Part shown: piece by piece, positions 1 to 8,257 of the stretch
How positions within the stretch are numbered: the first letter of the stretch is position 1
How the letters are laid out: each line of letters starts with the position of its first letter
Assembly: GCA_027019265.1 (NCBI GenBank)
Contig: JALUWX010000029.1
Coordinates: 1 to 64,000 of the forward strand
Direction: 5' to 3'
Origin: Phycisphaerales bacterium
GTDB taxonomy: Bacteria; Planctomycetota; Phycisphaerae; Phycisphaerales; UBA1924
Length of the DNA stretch: 64,000 nucleotides
The notes under the pieces: generated by a model
Database searches by the model: none
Told to the model about the DNA's origin: nothing
The model's input: the letters and a program-made list of their open reading frames with translations, nothing else
Made by a program: the position numbers and the translations under genes

Positions 1-94
<94 letters not shown>

Positions 95-107
95 GCGTGG
101 GGCGGCG

Positions 108-2651
108 ATGGTGGCGATGCGGGCGTTGTTGTATGAGCTTTCGGAACGGGATCCGGGGGCTTTTGCGCTCACGGGGATGACGGTCGAGGGTTTGGACTCG
201 GGGGAGTCGGAGGGGGTGATGGCGCTCCGGGCCGCGCTGGCGCTGACGATGTCGGGATCGACGAGGGAGGAGATGGAGCGCGCGATGGGGGTGTGTGCGC
301 GGATCGCGCGTGGGGGATCGGTGGGGGATCGTTCGATCGAGCGAGCGTTGGAATCGGTGCGTGTATCGATCGAGACGCGCGAGCGCGAGGATGTGGGGAT
401 GCATTTGCGCGCGGGATGGCTCGAGGACTTGATGGGTGGGTCGGGGCTCGCGCGGGTGTCGGAGCCGACGGCTGAGGTGTTCGAGGGGCTGACCCTGGGC
501 GCGGTCCGTGGGTACATGGGGCGCGCGTGGCGCGCGGGGGCGATGACGGTGCTCGTGGTGGGGGATGTGGATTCGGGGTGGGTGGTAGATCGCGCGGGGT
601 CGGTGTTCGGGGATGTGGTGCGCGATGATCGGGGCGCGTTCGAGGGGGTGGATCTCGGGGCCGCTCGGGTCGGGGGTCGGATTGCGACGGCGCATGATGC
701 GCGGCTCGATGGGACGGAGCTCGGTCTTGTGTGGTTCGGGGAGAACACGATCGAGGTGCTGGACGAGGGATCGCTCGATGAGCTGGTGACGATCGCGTTG
801 GCCGGTGAGGCGATGCGCTCGAGGGTGAATCGTGTGGTTCGTGCGGAGCTCGGGGAGGTGACGATTGCGGGTGTGCAGGTGGGGGACATCACTTCGGAGG
901 CGCGGTTTGCGCAGATGGTGGTGCAGATGGAGGGGGATGGGTGGGAGGAGGCGCTTCGGGCGCTGATCGTGGAGCGGACCCGGCTCGTGCGCGACGGGGT
1001 GGTGGGGGAGGAGCTCGATCGGGCTCGCGCTTCGCTGACCCAGCGGTTGGTGTCGGAGGGAGAAGCGTGGTCGAGGTCGTCGGCGCGGGATCGGGCGCGT
1101 TCGCTTGTGTGGATGATGAGCGCGGGGCGTGAGCTTGTGGATCTGGGGTCGGTGCTCTCGAGTGCGCCGGGGTGTGTGGATCGGGTGTCGGAGTCGGATG
1201 TTCATGCGATGATCGTGTCGCTTATCGGGGAGGGTGAGCCCGGGGTGGTGGTGGCGCTGGATTCGAGGGAGGGGGTGTCGAGGGACGAGGTCGCGCGTGT
1301 TGTGCGCGCGGCGATGCGGGAAGACCCGGAACCCATCGGTGAGCGCTGGGTGGAAGCGATGCACGGGTCGATCGTGGAGAACATCCGCGCTGGGGGTCGG
1401 GTGGAGGAGGTTCGTTCGCACGGGGCTTCGGGGGTGGTCGAGGCGCGGCTGAGCAACGGGGTGTGGGTCCGTCATCGGTCGATGGGGTCCTCGGGGGATC
1501 GCGCGACACTCGCGGTGCATGTGTGGTTCGGGGAAGCGCCGGACGAGTCGATGGATGGGGTGGAGGATGTGCTGGTTCGTGCGATCGAGGGGACGACGAT
1601 CCGGTCCCGGCTCGATCCGGAGATGCGCACGCTGATGCGTGAGTACGGGCTTTCGGTGCGCGTGGAGCATTCGGTCCGGTCCGTGATGATCGAGATCGAG
1701 GGTCCGGGTTCGTCGCTCGAGCGGTGCGCGGAGCTCGCGTTTGCGTTGCTGATGGATCTTCGGGTGGACCCGTCGCTTGTCGGGGCGGTGCGCGGTGAGG
1801 CGGAGCGCGGGGAGATTGCGGTTGGGATGTCGAAGAGCGCGCTGGAGCTCGGGATCGCGCGGGCGATGGGTGAGGATCCGGGGGTCCGGTCGGCGCGGGT
1901 GCTCGGGGAGGGGGTGGATGCGCGTTCGGCGTTGTCGTTCTGGAGGGATGCGGTCCGGGACGGGCTCGTGGAGATCGGGCTCGTGACGGGCGAGGATGCG
2001 GAGTCGTCGCTCGGGGTGGTGGCGCCGATTCTGGGCGCGGTGGTGGACAACGAGCACGGGGTGTGTGCGGTGCACGAGTTGGAGCACGGCGCGGCTCGGC
2101 GCGGTGTGGTCCGGGTGGAGGATCCCTCGGGGTGGTCGGGGGTGGCGATGGGGTTCTCGGCCGGCGATGCGCGGGACTTGGCGCAGGTGCGGACGCTCGT
2201 GGTGGGATCGATGGTGCTCGGGGAACGGGTGCGGAAGGCGGCGGAGTCGGAGGGGCTCGGTGATCGGGTGTACGGGGTGCTGGTGTTGTCGGATCTGACA
2301 CCGGGGCACGCGTATGTGGCGGTCCGTGTGGGGTGTGAGCCCGGGGATGCGGAACGGGCGTTGGGGTTGATCGGGGAGGTGACGGCGGAGCTGGTGGATA
2401 CGGGGGTGACGGAGGGAGAGATGGGGTGGGCTCGGGATCGGATCACGAGATCGCTCGCGCGGACTTCGGAGGAGCCCTCGTACTGGGCGCGTCGGTTGGC
2501 GATGCTCGGGATGTTCGGTCAGGACGTGGAGACGCTGTGGTCGATCGGTGAGGACTATGCGCGGATCGGGGGCGCGGAGGTGGACGAGGTGATGCGCTCG
2601 TGGTACGCGCGGGGGGCGCATTTCTCGATCGAGTTTGTGGGTGGGGAATGA
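108..2651 (+). CDS. M16 (insulinase/pitrilysin-like) zinc peptidase, 5' truncated
   Basis: This is an 847-residue C-terminal part of a two-repeat M16 peptidase. Around residues 130-156 it has the family pattern in which an aromatic/Arg-rich segment is followed by a beta strand ending V-V-G-D-V-D. A second M16-like half follows from about residue 440. No H-x-x-E-H zinc motif is visible. In a full protein it would lie in the missing N-terminal domain, so the ATG at 108 is probably internal and the gene is cut by the poly-G edge. Third codon positions are overwhelmingly G. The family degrades peptides, often in the periplasm. A non-catalytic M16B partner subunit is the alternative. The gene converges on the low-complexity gene downstream and shares a terminator with it. 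Confidence 0.75.
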   Translation: MVAMRALLYELSERDPGAFALTGMTVEGLDSGESEGVMALRAALALTMSGSTREEMERAMGVCARIARGGSVGDRSIERALESVRVSIETREREDVGMHLRAGWLEDLMGGSGLARVSEPTAEVFEGLTLGAVRGYMGRAWRAGAMTVLVVGDVDSGWVVDRAGSVFGDVVRDDRGAFEGVDLGAARVGGRIATAHDARLDGTELGLVWFGENTIEVLDEGSLDELVTIALAGEAMRSRVNRVVRAELGEVTIAGVQVGDITSEARFAQMVVQMEGDGWEEALRALIVERTRLVRDGVVGEELDRARASLTQRLVSEGEAWSRSSARDRARSLVWMMSAGRELVDLGSVLSSAPGCVDRVSESDVHAMIVSLIGEGEPGVVVALDSREGVSRDEVARVVRAAMREDPEPIGERWVEAMHGSIVENIRAGGRVEEVRSHGASGVVEARLSNGVWVRHRSMGSSGDRATLAVHVWFGEAPDESMDGVEDVLVRAIEGTTIRSRLDPEMRTLMREYGLSVRVEHSVRSVMIEIEGPGSSLERCAELAFALLMDLRVDPSLVGAVRGEAERGEIAVGMSKSALELGIARAMGEDPGVRSARVLGEGVDARSALSFWRDAVRDGLVEIGLVTGEDAESSLGVVAPILGAVVDNEHGVCAVHELEHGAARRGVVRVEDPSGWSGVAMGFSAGDARDLAQVRTLVVGSMVLGERVRKAAESEGLGDRVYGVLVLSDLTPGHAYVAVRVGCEPGDAERALGLIGEVTAELVDTGVTEGEMGWARDRITRSLARTSEEPSYWARRLAMLGMFGQDVETLWSIGEDYARIGGAEVDEVMRSWYARGAHFSIEFVGGE

Positions 2652-2666
2652 GTGTGGTGGGCGCAT

Positions 2667-2698
2667 GAGAAACCCGCGCCTTTGGGGGCGCGGGTCTC
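2667..2698. terminator. Bidirectional intrinsic terminator
   Basis: A GC-rich stem pairs CCCGCGCC with GGCGCGGG, extended by GAG/CTC at the base. It lies between the convergent ends of the M16 peptidase and the low-complexity protein gene. The T-tracts are weak on both sides. Confidence 0.6.
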
Positions 2699-2721
2699 GA
2701 TGATCGCGGAGTGGTCGCGGA

Positions 2722-3171
2722 TCAGGCGGCTTGGGGGACGGGGGTGTTGTTGGTGGCGGGGGCGCCGGCAAAGGGGTTGAAGCCGAAGGGGGTGTTCGGG
2801 AAGTTGGACTTGGCGGATTCGGGGCTTTCGTTGTTCCAGTAGTTGAAGGCGTAGGGGAAGTTGAAGCCGAACCCGAAGGGGGTGTTGTAGCCGGCGAAGG
2901 GGAAGGCGTTGTTCCAGCTGGAGGACTGGGCGAAGAAGGGGTTGTTCCAGTTCCAGTTGAAGGGGGTGTTCCAGTTCCAGTTCTGGAAGCCCTGGAAGCC
3001 GGGGAATGAGTTGAAGCCGGGGAAGCTGTTGTACCCGGAGAAGTTGAAGGGGGTGTTCCAGTTGTAGCCCTGGTTCCAGGATTGGTTCCAGCCCTGGTTC
3101 CAGCCCTGGTTCCAGTTGGAGAAGCCTTGGAAGCCGGGGAAGGAGTTGAACGGGGTGAAGAAGTAGCTCAT
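2722..3171 (-). CDS. Asn/Trp/Phe/Gly/Pro low-complexity protein
   Basis: This is a 149-residue protein without a signal peptide, made almost entirely of N, W, F, G, P, Q, S and Y. Short units repeat: W-N-Q-G occurs several times near residues 19-36, N-T-P-F recurs four times, and F-P-G-F recurs three times. An AAAGG Shine-Dalgarno eight bases before the ATG and a terminator after the stop support a real expressed gene. No catalytic domain is recognisable. The composition resembles aromatic prion-like sequences that self-assemble or phase-separate, but that role is inference. It is a single gene with no obvious operon partner. Confidence 0.75.
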   Translation of the reverse strand: MSYFFTPFNSFPGFQGFSNWNQGWNQGWNQSWNQGYNWNTPFNFSGYNSFPGFNSFPGFQGFQNWNWNTPFNWNWNNPFFAQSSSWNNAFPFAGYNTPFGFGFNFPYAFNYWNNESPESAKSNFPNTPFGFNPFAGAPATNNTPVPQAA

Positions 3172-3361
3172 GGTGTGGACCTTTCGATGCGTGGTTCGGG
3201 TGTTCGGGACACGGCGTTGTGTCCTGATGCGCGCATGAGATCGACACCCGATCGGGGTGGGTTTTGTGTGAGTGTGGGGTTGGGTGTGTGTCTTGGCGCG
3301 TTGTGAATGAAGAGGGCGCGGAATGTGCGCGTGGGGTGCTTATCGGAGTTGGGAGAGGGGG

Positions 3362-3736
3362 TTAGTCCCGGGTGTAGGTCGCGACGCAGGCCGGGGCTTC
3401 GGTGACGGAGACGGAGTGGACGCGCGCGGGGGCGATGGCGCTGTCGAGTCGGTCGGCGAGTTCGTCGGCGATGAATCGCGCGATGTATTCGGCGCTGGGG
3501 TTGGTCCGGTCGAAGGGGAGGATCTCGTTGAGGTTGTTGTTGTTGAAGGGTTCGCAGATATCGACGAGGGTTTCGTGCGCGGTGTGGAAGTCGCAGACGA
3601 GCCCGTCGTGGTCGAGTTCTTTGGTTTCGATCCGGGCTTTGACTTTGAAGTTGTGGCCGTGGATGGGTTCTTTGGACCCGGCGATGGTGAGGGCGTGGGC
3701 GGCGCAGAACTCGTGCGCGACTTGGATGGCGTACAT
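3362..3736 (-). CDS. 6-pyruvoyltetrahydropterin synthase family protein, PTPS-III-like
   Basis: At 124 residues this is a typical length for the QueD/PTPS fold. Zinc ligands are visible at His14 and in the H-G-H at residues 26-28. The Cys that lies four residues before H-G-H in QueD is Lys here, and Glu23 produces an E-x-x-H-G-H motif. That motif defines PTPS-III enzymes, which replace dihydroneopterin aldolase (FolB) in folate synthesis in some bacteria. A folate role is therefore more likely than queuosine, and a canonical QueD is encoded at 31869-32336. The start lies 2 bases after the stop of the small membrane protein gene, so the two are probably co-transcribed. Confidence 0.8.
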   Translation of the reverse strand: MYAIQVAHEFCAAHALTIAGSKEPIHGHNFKVKARIETKELDHDGLVCDFHTAHETLVDICEPFNNNNLNEILPFDRTNPSAEYIARFIADELADRLDSAIAPARVHSVSVTEAPACVATYTRD

Positions 3737-3738
3737 GG

Positions 3739-4020
3739 TCAGGACTCGCTTTGGGGTTGGTTGGGGGTGTTGGGTTTGTTCCAGAGGAAGAGGGAGCGGA
3801 AGGCCATGGCGGCGATGATGGCGTTGGCGATGACTCCGGCGGGGGAGTCGGCGAGGATGTTGAAGGCGATCCAGCAGATGGAGGCGAGGGCGCCGAGGGC
3901 GAAGCCGTCCTTGTGGTGGTGTCCGAGGCGGTACATGGAGAGGAACATGAAGGTGGCGGCGGCGATGTCGAGGCCGAAGTATTTGTTGAGGGAGAGTGCG
4001 TTGATGATGGTGTCGATCAT
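3739..4020 (-). CDS. Small integral membrane protein
   Basis: This is a 93-residue protein with about three hydrophobic segments (residues 18-30, 42-56, 60-80) and a charged R-L-G-H-H-H-K loop between the first two. The open frame extends further upstream, but the ATG at 4020 fits the hydrophobic core and leaves a short divergent intergenic region with the phosphohexomutase gene. The next gene, the PTPS-like enzyme, starts 2 bases after its stop, implying an operon. A distant similarity to PnuC/YgjV-like transport proteins is possible but not demonstrated, so the function is unknown. Confidence 0.6.
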   Translation of the reverse strand: MIDTIINALSLNKYFGLDIAAATFMFLSMYRLGHHHKDGFALGALASICWIAFNILADSPAGVIANAIIAAMAFRSLFLWNKPNTPNQPQSES

Positions 4021-4092
4021 GGGAGCGCAGGATAGGGGCGATCTTTGGGTGGGAGGTGCCGTATGGTTCGGGACGATCAATGGAGGTGCGAG

Positions 4093-5607
4093 ATGGGCGA
4101 TGGTTCGGGTTTGATTCTGGGTGTGAGTGGTTTGCGGGGGATTGTGGGGGAGGATCTGACGCCGGAGGTTGCGGTTCGGTATGCGGGGGCTTTTGGATCG
4201 TGGTTGCGCGAGAAATCTGGGGATGAGATGCCGCGGGTTTTGGTTTGTCGGGATGGTCGTGCTGGGGGTGGTGTCTTTTTGGATGCCGTATGCGCGGGGC
4301 TGCGATCGGTCGGGTGTGATGCTTGGGATTGTGATGTGCAGATGACGCCTTCGGCGGGTGTGATTGCGGCAGCGAAAGGGTGTGTCGCTGCGATGATCGT
4401 TACCGCGAGTCACAATCCTGGTGAATGGAACGGGTTGAAGTGTTTGCTTGCGGATGGTGAGATGTTCAATGCTCCATTTGCTGCTGAAGCGGTTGAGATT
4501 GTCAATGCGTTCCAGAGCGATGAGATCCGCTATGTTGAGCCTCATGATGTTGGTGAGCGGATTTTCGAGGACAGCGGATCGTGCGCGATCCATGTCGGCT
4601 TAGTTTCTGACAAGATTGCAGAAGTTGGGCTTGGGATCAACGATCGCGCAACGGCTTTCACTGGTAAGCGGGTCGTGCTCGATTCGGTGAATGCTTCTGG
4701 GAGTGTTGCAGTCGAGAAGTTGATGCAGATGCTGTTGATCGATTCGGTCCAACTTCATGGTGATGATTCAGGGATCTTTCCTCACACCCCTGAGCCGACG
4801 AAGGAGAATCTGTCGGGTGCGGGTGGGTTGTGTGATGTGGTGCCCGGGATCAAGGCGGATGTGGGGTTTGCGCAGGATCCGGATGCGGATCGGTTGGCGA
4901 TTGTGGATGAGACGGGCGCGTACATCGGGGAGGAGTACACGTTGGTGCTGTGCGCGATGGCGCTTATGGAAGCGCGGATGGGGAAAGGCGCGGGTGCGGG
5001 GAAGCCGGTGTTTGTGGTGAACTTGTCTACGTCGAGGATGATCGACGATGTGGCGAAGCACTACGGGGGGGAGGTTGTGAGGACGGCCGTCGGTGAGGCG
5101 AATGTGGTGGAGGCGATGAAGCGGCTCAAGGGTGAGGGTCGGGATGTGGTCTTGGGGGGTGAGGGGAACGGCGGGGTGATCTGGCCGGAGGTGACGTATG
5201 TGCGCGATTCGTTGTCGGGGATGGGGTTGGTGCTGTCGCTGATGGCGCGGACTGGGAAGTCGGTGTCGGAGCTGGTGGGGATGGTGAACGGGATGGGTCC
5301 GACGGATGAGGTGCGGGCGCAGGGGTACACGATCCTGAAGTCGAAGTCGGGGCTGGCGAAGAAGGAGGATGCGCGGCCGGTGGTGGAACACCTGGCGGAG
5401 GTGTACGGGGGGGATCCGTCGGCTCGGGTGGATCTCCAGGACGGGATCCGGGTGGATTGGGACGAGAAGGGGGTGTGGGCGCATGTGCGGGCGAGCAATA
5501 CGGAGCCCATTATGCGGGTGATCGTGGAGGCGCCGAGCTCGGGGGAGGCGGAAGCGACGGCGGCGGCGATCGGGGCGGAGATTGGTCGGCTGGGTGAGGT
5601 AGAATGA
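4093..5607 (+). CDS. Phosphohexomutase (phosphoglucosamine/phosphomannomutase family)
   Basis: This 504-residue enzyme interconverts hexose 6- and 1-phosphates through a phosphoserine. The catalytic T-A-S-H-N-P is at residues 104-109 (Ser106). The Mg-binding D-P-D-A-D-R follows near residue 260, the sugar-specificity loop G-E-G-N-G-G near 358, and the phosphate-binding R-A-S-N-T-E-P near the C-terminus. The ATG at 4093 is chosen because GGAGG lies six bases before it. The G-E-G-N-G-G loop fits GlmM-like enzymes, which supply glucosamine-1-phosphate for cell envelope sugars, but substrate cannot be fixed from sequence. The first half up to about 4800 is clearly less GC-biased than the second. 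Confidence 0.88.
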   Translation: MGDGSGLILGVSGLRGIVGEDLTPEVAVRYAGAFGSWLREKSGDEMPRVLVCRDGRAGGGVFLDAVCAGLRSVGCDAWDCDVQMTPSAGVIAAAKGCVAAMIVTASHNPGEWNGLKCLLADGEMFNAPFAAEAVEIVNAFQSDEIRYVEPHDVGERIFEDSGSCAIHVGLVSDKIAEVGLGINDRATAFTGKRVVLDSVNASGSVAVEKLMQMLLIDSVQLHGDDSGIFPHTPEPTKENLSGAGGLCDVVPGIKADVGFAQDPDADRLAIVDETGAYIGEEYTLVLCAMALMEARMGKGAGAGKPVFVVNLSTSRMIDDVAKHYGGEVVRTAVGEANVVEAMKRLKGEGRDVVLGGEGNGGVIWPEVTYVRDSLSGMGLVLSLMARTGKSVSELVGMVNGMGPTDEVRAQGYTILKSKSGLAKKEDARPVVEHLAEVYGGDPSARVDLQDGIRVDWDEKGVWAHVRASNTEPIMRVIVEAPSSGEAEATAAAIGAEIGRLGEVE

Positions 5608-5610
5608 GCT

Positions 5611-5910
5611 ATGAGCACGACTGAGATCGATCACGGCGGTGTGGAGAACGGGATGCATCACGAGGCGCGCGAGGGGGGGTACGACATCGGGTCGCGCGTT
5701 CGGGTGGTCCAACAGATCGTTCGTCTGCGCGGGACGGAGACGACGAGTGTCGAGGGGGTGATCCTCCGGATGGGTCAGCAGAAGACGGGGTCGTGGTTCG
5801 CGCACGCGAAGGACAAGAAGCTGTGGCTCGATCGTCTGGAGCTGAAGAAGGATGACGGGGAGCTGGTCACGGTGAATCTGGATCAGTACTCTCGGGTCGA
5901 GGTGCTCTGA
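5611..5910 (+). CDS. Conserved-looking small protein of unknown function
   Basis: This is a 99-residue soluble protein starting 3 bases after the phosphohexomutase stop, so it is probably translationally coupled to it. The N-terminal 25 residues are acidic and His-rich. The rest reads as a small beta-rich domain with alternating hydrophobics (V-V-Q-Q-I-V, then L-V-T-V-N-L). No signal peptide or catalytic motif is visible. It is not recognisably phage-related and appears to belong to the operon upstream rather than to the capsid module downstream. Confidence 0.6.
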   Translation: MSTTEIDHGGVENGMHHEAREGGYDIGSRVRVVQQIVRLRGTETTSVEGVILRMGQQKTGSWFAHAKDKKLWLDRLELKKDDGELVTVNLDQYSRVEVL

Positions 5911-5935
5911 TCGGGTGTGATCGGTCTGGGGAGTA

Positions 5936-6075
5936 ACCCGGTTTGTGCGCACAGATTGGTGCGCGGGACGGGTGCGTTTCTGAGAAGTTGAAAAGAATCT
6001 TTAGTGCGTGCGGCTCATGGGGTTGCGCGTTTTTTCTGCGCGCGCAGTGACGGGGATTGTGCGCACAAACCGGGT
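5936..6075. repeat. 18-bp inverted repeat pair framing the capsid-module leader
   Basis: The arm ACCCGGTTTGTGCGCACA (5936-5953) recurs exactly inverted at 6058-6075, separated by 104 bases. Each arm contains the palindrome TGTGCGCACA. Between them lies a T-rich loop flanked by TGCGCG/CGCGCA (6024-6046). The arrangement fits paired operator sites for a dimeric regulator, or a large stem in the leader, in front of the portal gene. A related palindrome, GTGTGCGCAC, occurs at 11262-11271 where the module ends. Confidence 0.65.
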
Positions 6076-6130
6076 CGGGTGCGCCATGGGGTGAACGTGC
6101 GATGTTGCACGGAGGGAAGTGGAGGCGGGA

Positions 6131-7630
6131 ATGTCTGATCAGCTCGGGGCGGTGTTGTCGAAGGATTCGGATCGGGTGGATACGGCGGTTGCGGCGCTTG
6201 TGGGTGCGCACCGTGCTCGGGGTCTGCCGGTGATGGAGCGGCTTTGGTCGTACTTTCGCAACCCGCTCGAGCTGGTCGGGCGATCGGGGTCGGCGGTCGG
6301 GGGGGACTCTCAGGTCGGGTGGTATCGGATGGCGCAGGAGATCGGTCTCCCGAGGCGCGTGAGGGGGGCCCGGGTCGATGGGGTGGGGGCGGAGCGCCAT
6401 CGTCGTGAGGTGGTGATCGAGAACGACATCGGGTGGCGCATCGCGGCGATGGTGGACTTCATGTTCGGGGAGCCCGTGCGGATCGGGTCGTTGGCTTCGA
6501 GCAAATGGATGCGCGACATGATCGAGGGGGTGCTCGAACGGGTGTGGGAGCGGAGCGGGGGGATTGCGCTGATGCAGGACCTGGCGACGCTCGGGCACGT
6601 GTTCGGTCATGTGGATCTGGTGGTCCGGGTGGACGAGGCGAAGCTTGCTGGCGCTGGGGTGGAGGACGCGCACGAAGCGGTGTCGATTGAACTCGTCGAA
6701 GCGCGGCGGGGGATCCCGGTGCTGGATGAGTCGGACTATCGGGAGATCGGCGCGTATGTGGTGCATGTGGATCGGGGATCAGGGGAGGATGAGAGAGGTT
6801 CGGTGTCGAGGTCGGCGTTGGCGCGTCTCCGGGGGCGCGGGAAGAAGGACGGTGGGGGATCGATCAAGGGATCGACGGAGCTGATCACACGCGATGGGTC
6901 GGTGGTGTACGAGGACGGGGTGCGCGTGGGGTCGGGGGATCGGGTGTATCTGCGCGGGGTTGTGCCGGTGGTGCATATCCAGAATGTGAGCCAGCCGTTT
7001 GTGTATTCGGGGCTCGGGGAAGTGGAGGCGTTGATCCCGCTTCAGGACGAACTGAACACGCGGCTCAGTGATCGCGCGAATCGGGTGACGCTTCAGAGTT
7101 TCAAGATGTATCTGGCGCGGGGGATCGAGGGGTTCGATGGAAGCGCGGTGGGTCCCGGGACGGTGTGGAGCACGGACAATCCGGACGCGACGATCGTGGG
7201 GTTCGGGGGGGATGCTTCGAGCCCGAGCGAGGATCGTCATATCGAGGAGATCCGGGAGGCGATGGACAAGGTGTCGGGGGTGCCTCCCTTGGCTGGGGGT
7301 GTGGTGAAGGCGAAGCTGGGGAACCTGTCGAGCGCGAACGCGCTCCGGGTGACCCTGATGGGGCTGATCGCGCGGACGAAGCGGAAACGGGTGACGTACG
7401 GGCGCGGCTTGGAACAGGTGAGTGCGTTGGTGCTGAGGGCGCTCGATGAAGCTGGGGTTCTGAGGACGAAGGAATCGGAGCGCGGGGTGCGCGTTCGGTT
7501 CGGGGCGTTGGGTCCGATCGGGGACTTCGAGGAGCTCGAACGGGCGCAGCAGCAGCTTGATATTGGTGCGGATGAGGAAGCGGTGCTCGATGCGCTGGGG
7601 CTCGATGACGAGGACCCGGGTGTGGTTTGA
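6131..7630 (+). CDS. Phage-type portal protein
   Basis: At 499 residues this matches the SPP1 gp6-like portal family. The protein has the expected mixed alpha/beta body. Its late segment, in which a proline-rich loop precedes N-L-S-S-A-N-A-L and the basic helix T-K-R-K-R-V-T-Y-G, corresponds to the portal stem and crown helices. Portals form the dodecameric DNA entry pore of capsids. The ATG at 6131 has GGAGG five bases upstream. A GTG at 6119 in the same frame is an alternative. It is the first gene of a co-oriented cluster, and no terminase precedes it. Confidence 0.85.
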   Translation: MSDQLGAVLSKDSDRVDTAVAALVGAHRARGLPVMERLWSYFRNPLELVGRSGSAVGGDSQVGWYRMAQEIGLPRRVRGARVDGVGAERHRREVVIENDIGWRIAAMVDFMFGEPVRIGSLASSKWMRDMIEGVLERVWERSGGIALMQDLATLGHVFGHVDLVVRVDEAKLAGAGVEDAHEAVSIELVEARRGIPVLDESDYREIGAYVVHVDRGSGEDERGSVSRSALARLRGRGKKDGGGSIKGSTELITRDGSVVYEDGVRVGSGDRVYLRGVVPVVHIQNVSQPFVYSGLGEVEALIPLQDELNTRLSDRANRVTLQSFKMYLARGIEGFDGSAVGPGTVWSTDNPDATIVGFGGDASSPSEDRHIEEIREAMDKVSGVPPLAGGVVKAKLGNLSSANALRVTLMGLIARTKRKRVTYGRGLEQVSALVLRALDEAGVLRTKESERGVRVRFGALGPIGDFEELERAQQQLDIGADEEAVLDALGLDDEDPGVV

Positions 7631-7665
7631 GTGGGTGAATGTACACGGAGTGATTGGAGGATCTG

Positions 7666-8193
7666 ATGATTAAAGATTCGGGTGGTGGTGGATTGCTCGG
7701 GGGGAACGGTGGGGGTGAAGCGCCGGAGGCGCAGGACCCTCCGGAGCTGAGTGAGGAGCTGGTCTGGAAGGCGCGGGCGCAGGAGGCGGAGTCTCAGCTT
7801 GGCGCGTGTCACGATCGGATCGATGAGCTCGAGACGGAGCTGGCGCGGGCGCAGGAGACGGTCGCGATGACGGAGCGGAGGGCGATGATCGAGCGCGAGC
7901 TGACGTCGGCGCAGGCGATTGATCTGGAGACGGCGCATCTGTTGACGGAGGCGGCGATCTCGGAGATGGATGAGCCGGATGTGGCGATCGCGGTGCGGGA
8001 GCTTCGGGCGCGGAAGCCGTTCCTGTTTGTGTGCGATGATCCGGCGCATCGGGGTCGGGGATCGGGGGCGATGAGTGCGTTCGAGCGCGGGACCCGATCG
8101 GAGGATGACCTGGGGGACCTGGCGCAGAGTGCGCGTTCGTCCGGGGATCGGAACGAGCTGCTCCGGTATCTGCGGGCTCGTCGTCGGGGTTGA
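7666..8193 (+). CDS. Probable capsid scaffold-like protein
   Basis: This is a 175-residue acidic protein with a Gly-rich start (residues 5-17) followed by a long predicted coiled coil of charged heptads (about residues 27-90) and an Arg-rich C-terminus. Position between portal and major capsid, length and coiled-coil character match phage scaffolding proteins, which guide shell assembly. There is no sequence motif that proves this. GGAGG lies five bases before the ATG at 7666. No capsid maturation protease is seen next to it. Confidence 0.55.
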   Translation: MIKDSGGGGLLGGNGGGEAPEAQDPPELSEELVWKARAQEAESQLGACHDRIDELETELARAQETVAMTERRAMIERELTSAQAIDLETAHLLTEAAISEMDEPDVAIAVRELRARKPFLFVCDDPAHRGRGSGAMSAFERGTRSEDDLGDLAQSARSSGDRNELLRYLRARRRG

Positions 8194-8257
8194 GGGATCG
8201 GGTGTTGAAGGGATTGGACTGAGGACTTGATGCGCGAGGAGCGCGGGGAGGTTTTGC

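Noticed and set aside
5911-6130. A possible attachment site or promoter-proximal terminase gene for the capsid module
   Set aside because: The stretch is too short for a terminase, and no integrase or matching direct repeat was found on the other side. The inverted repeats fit an operator better.
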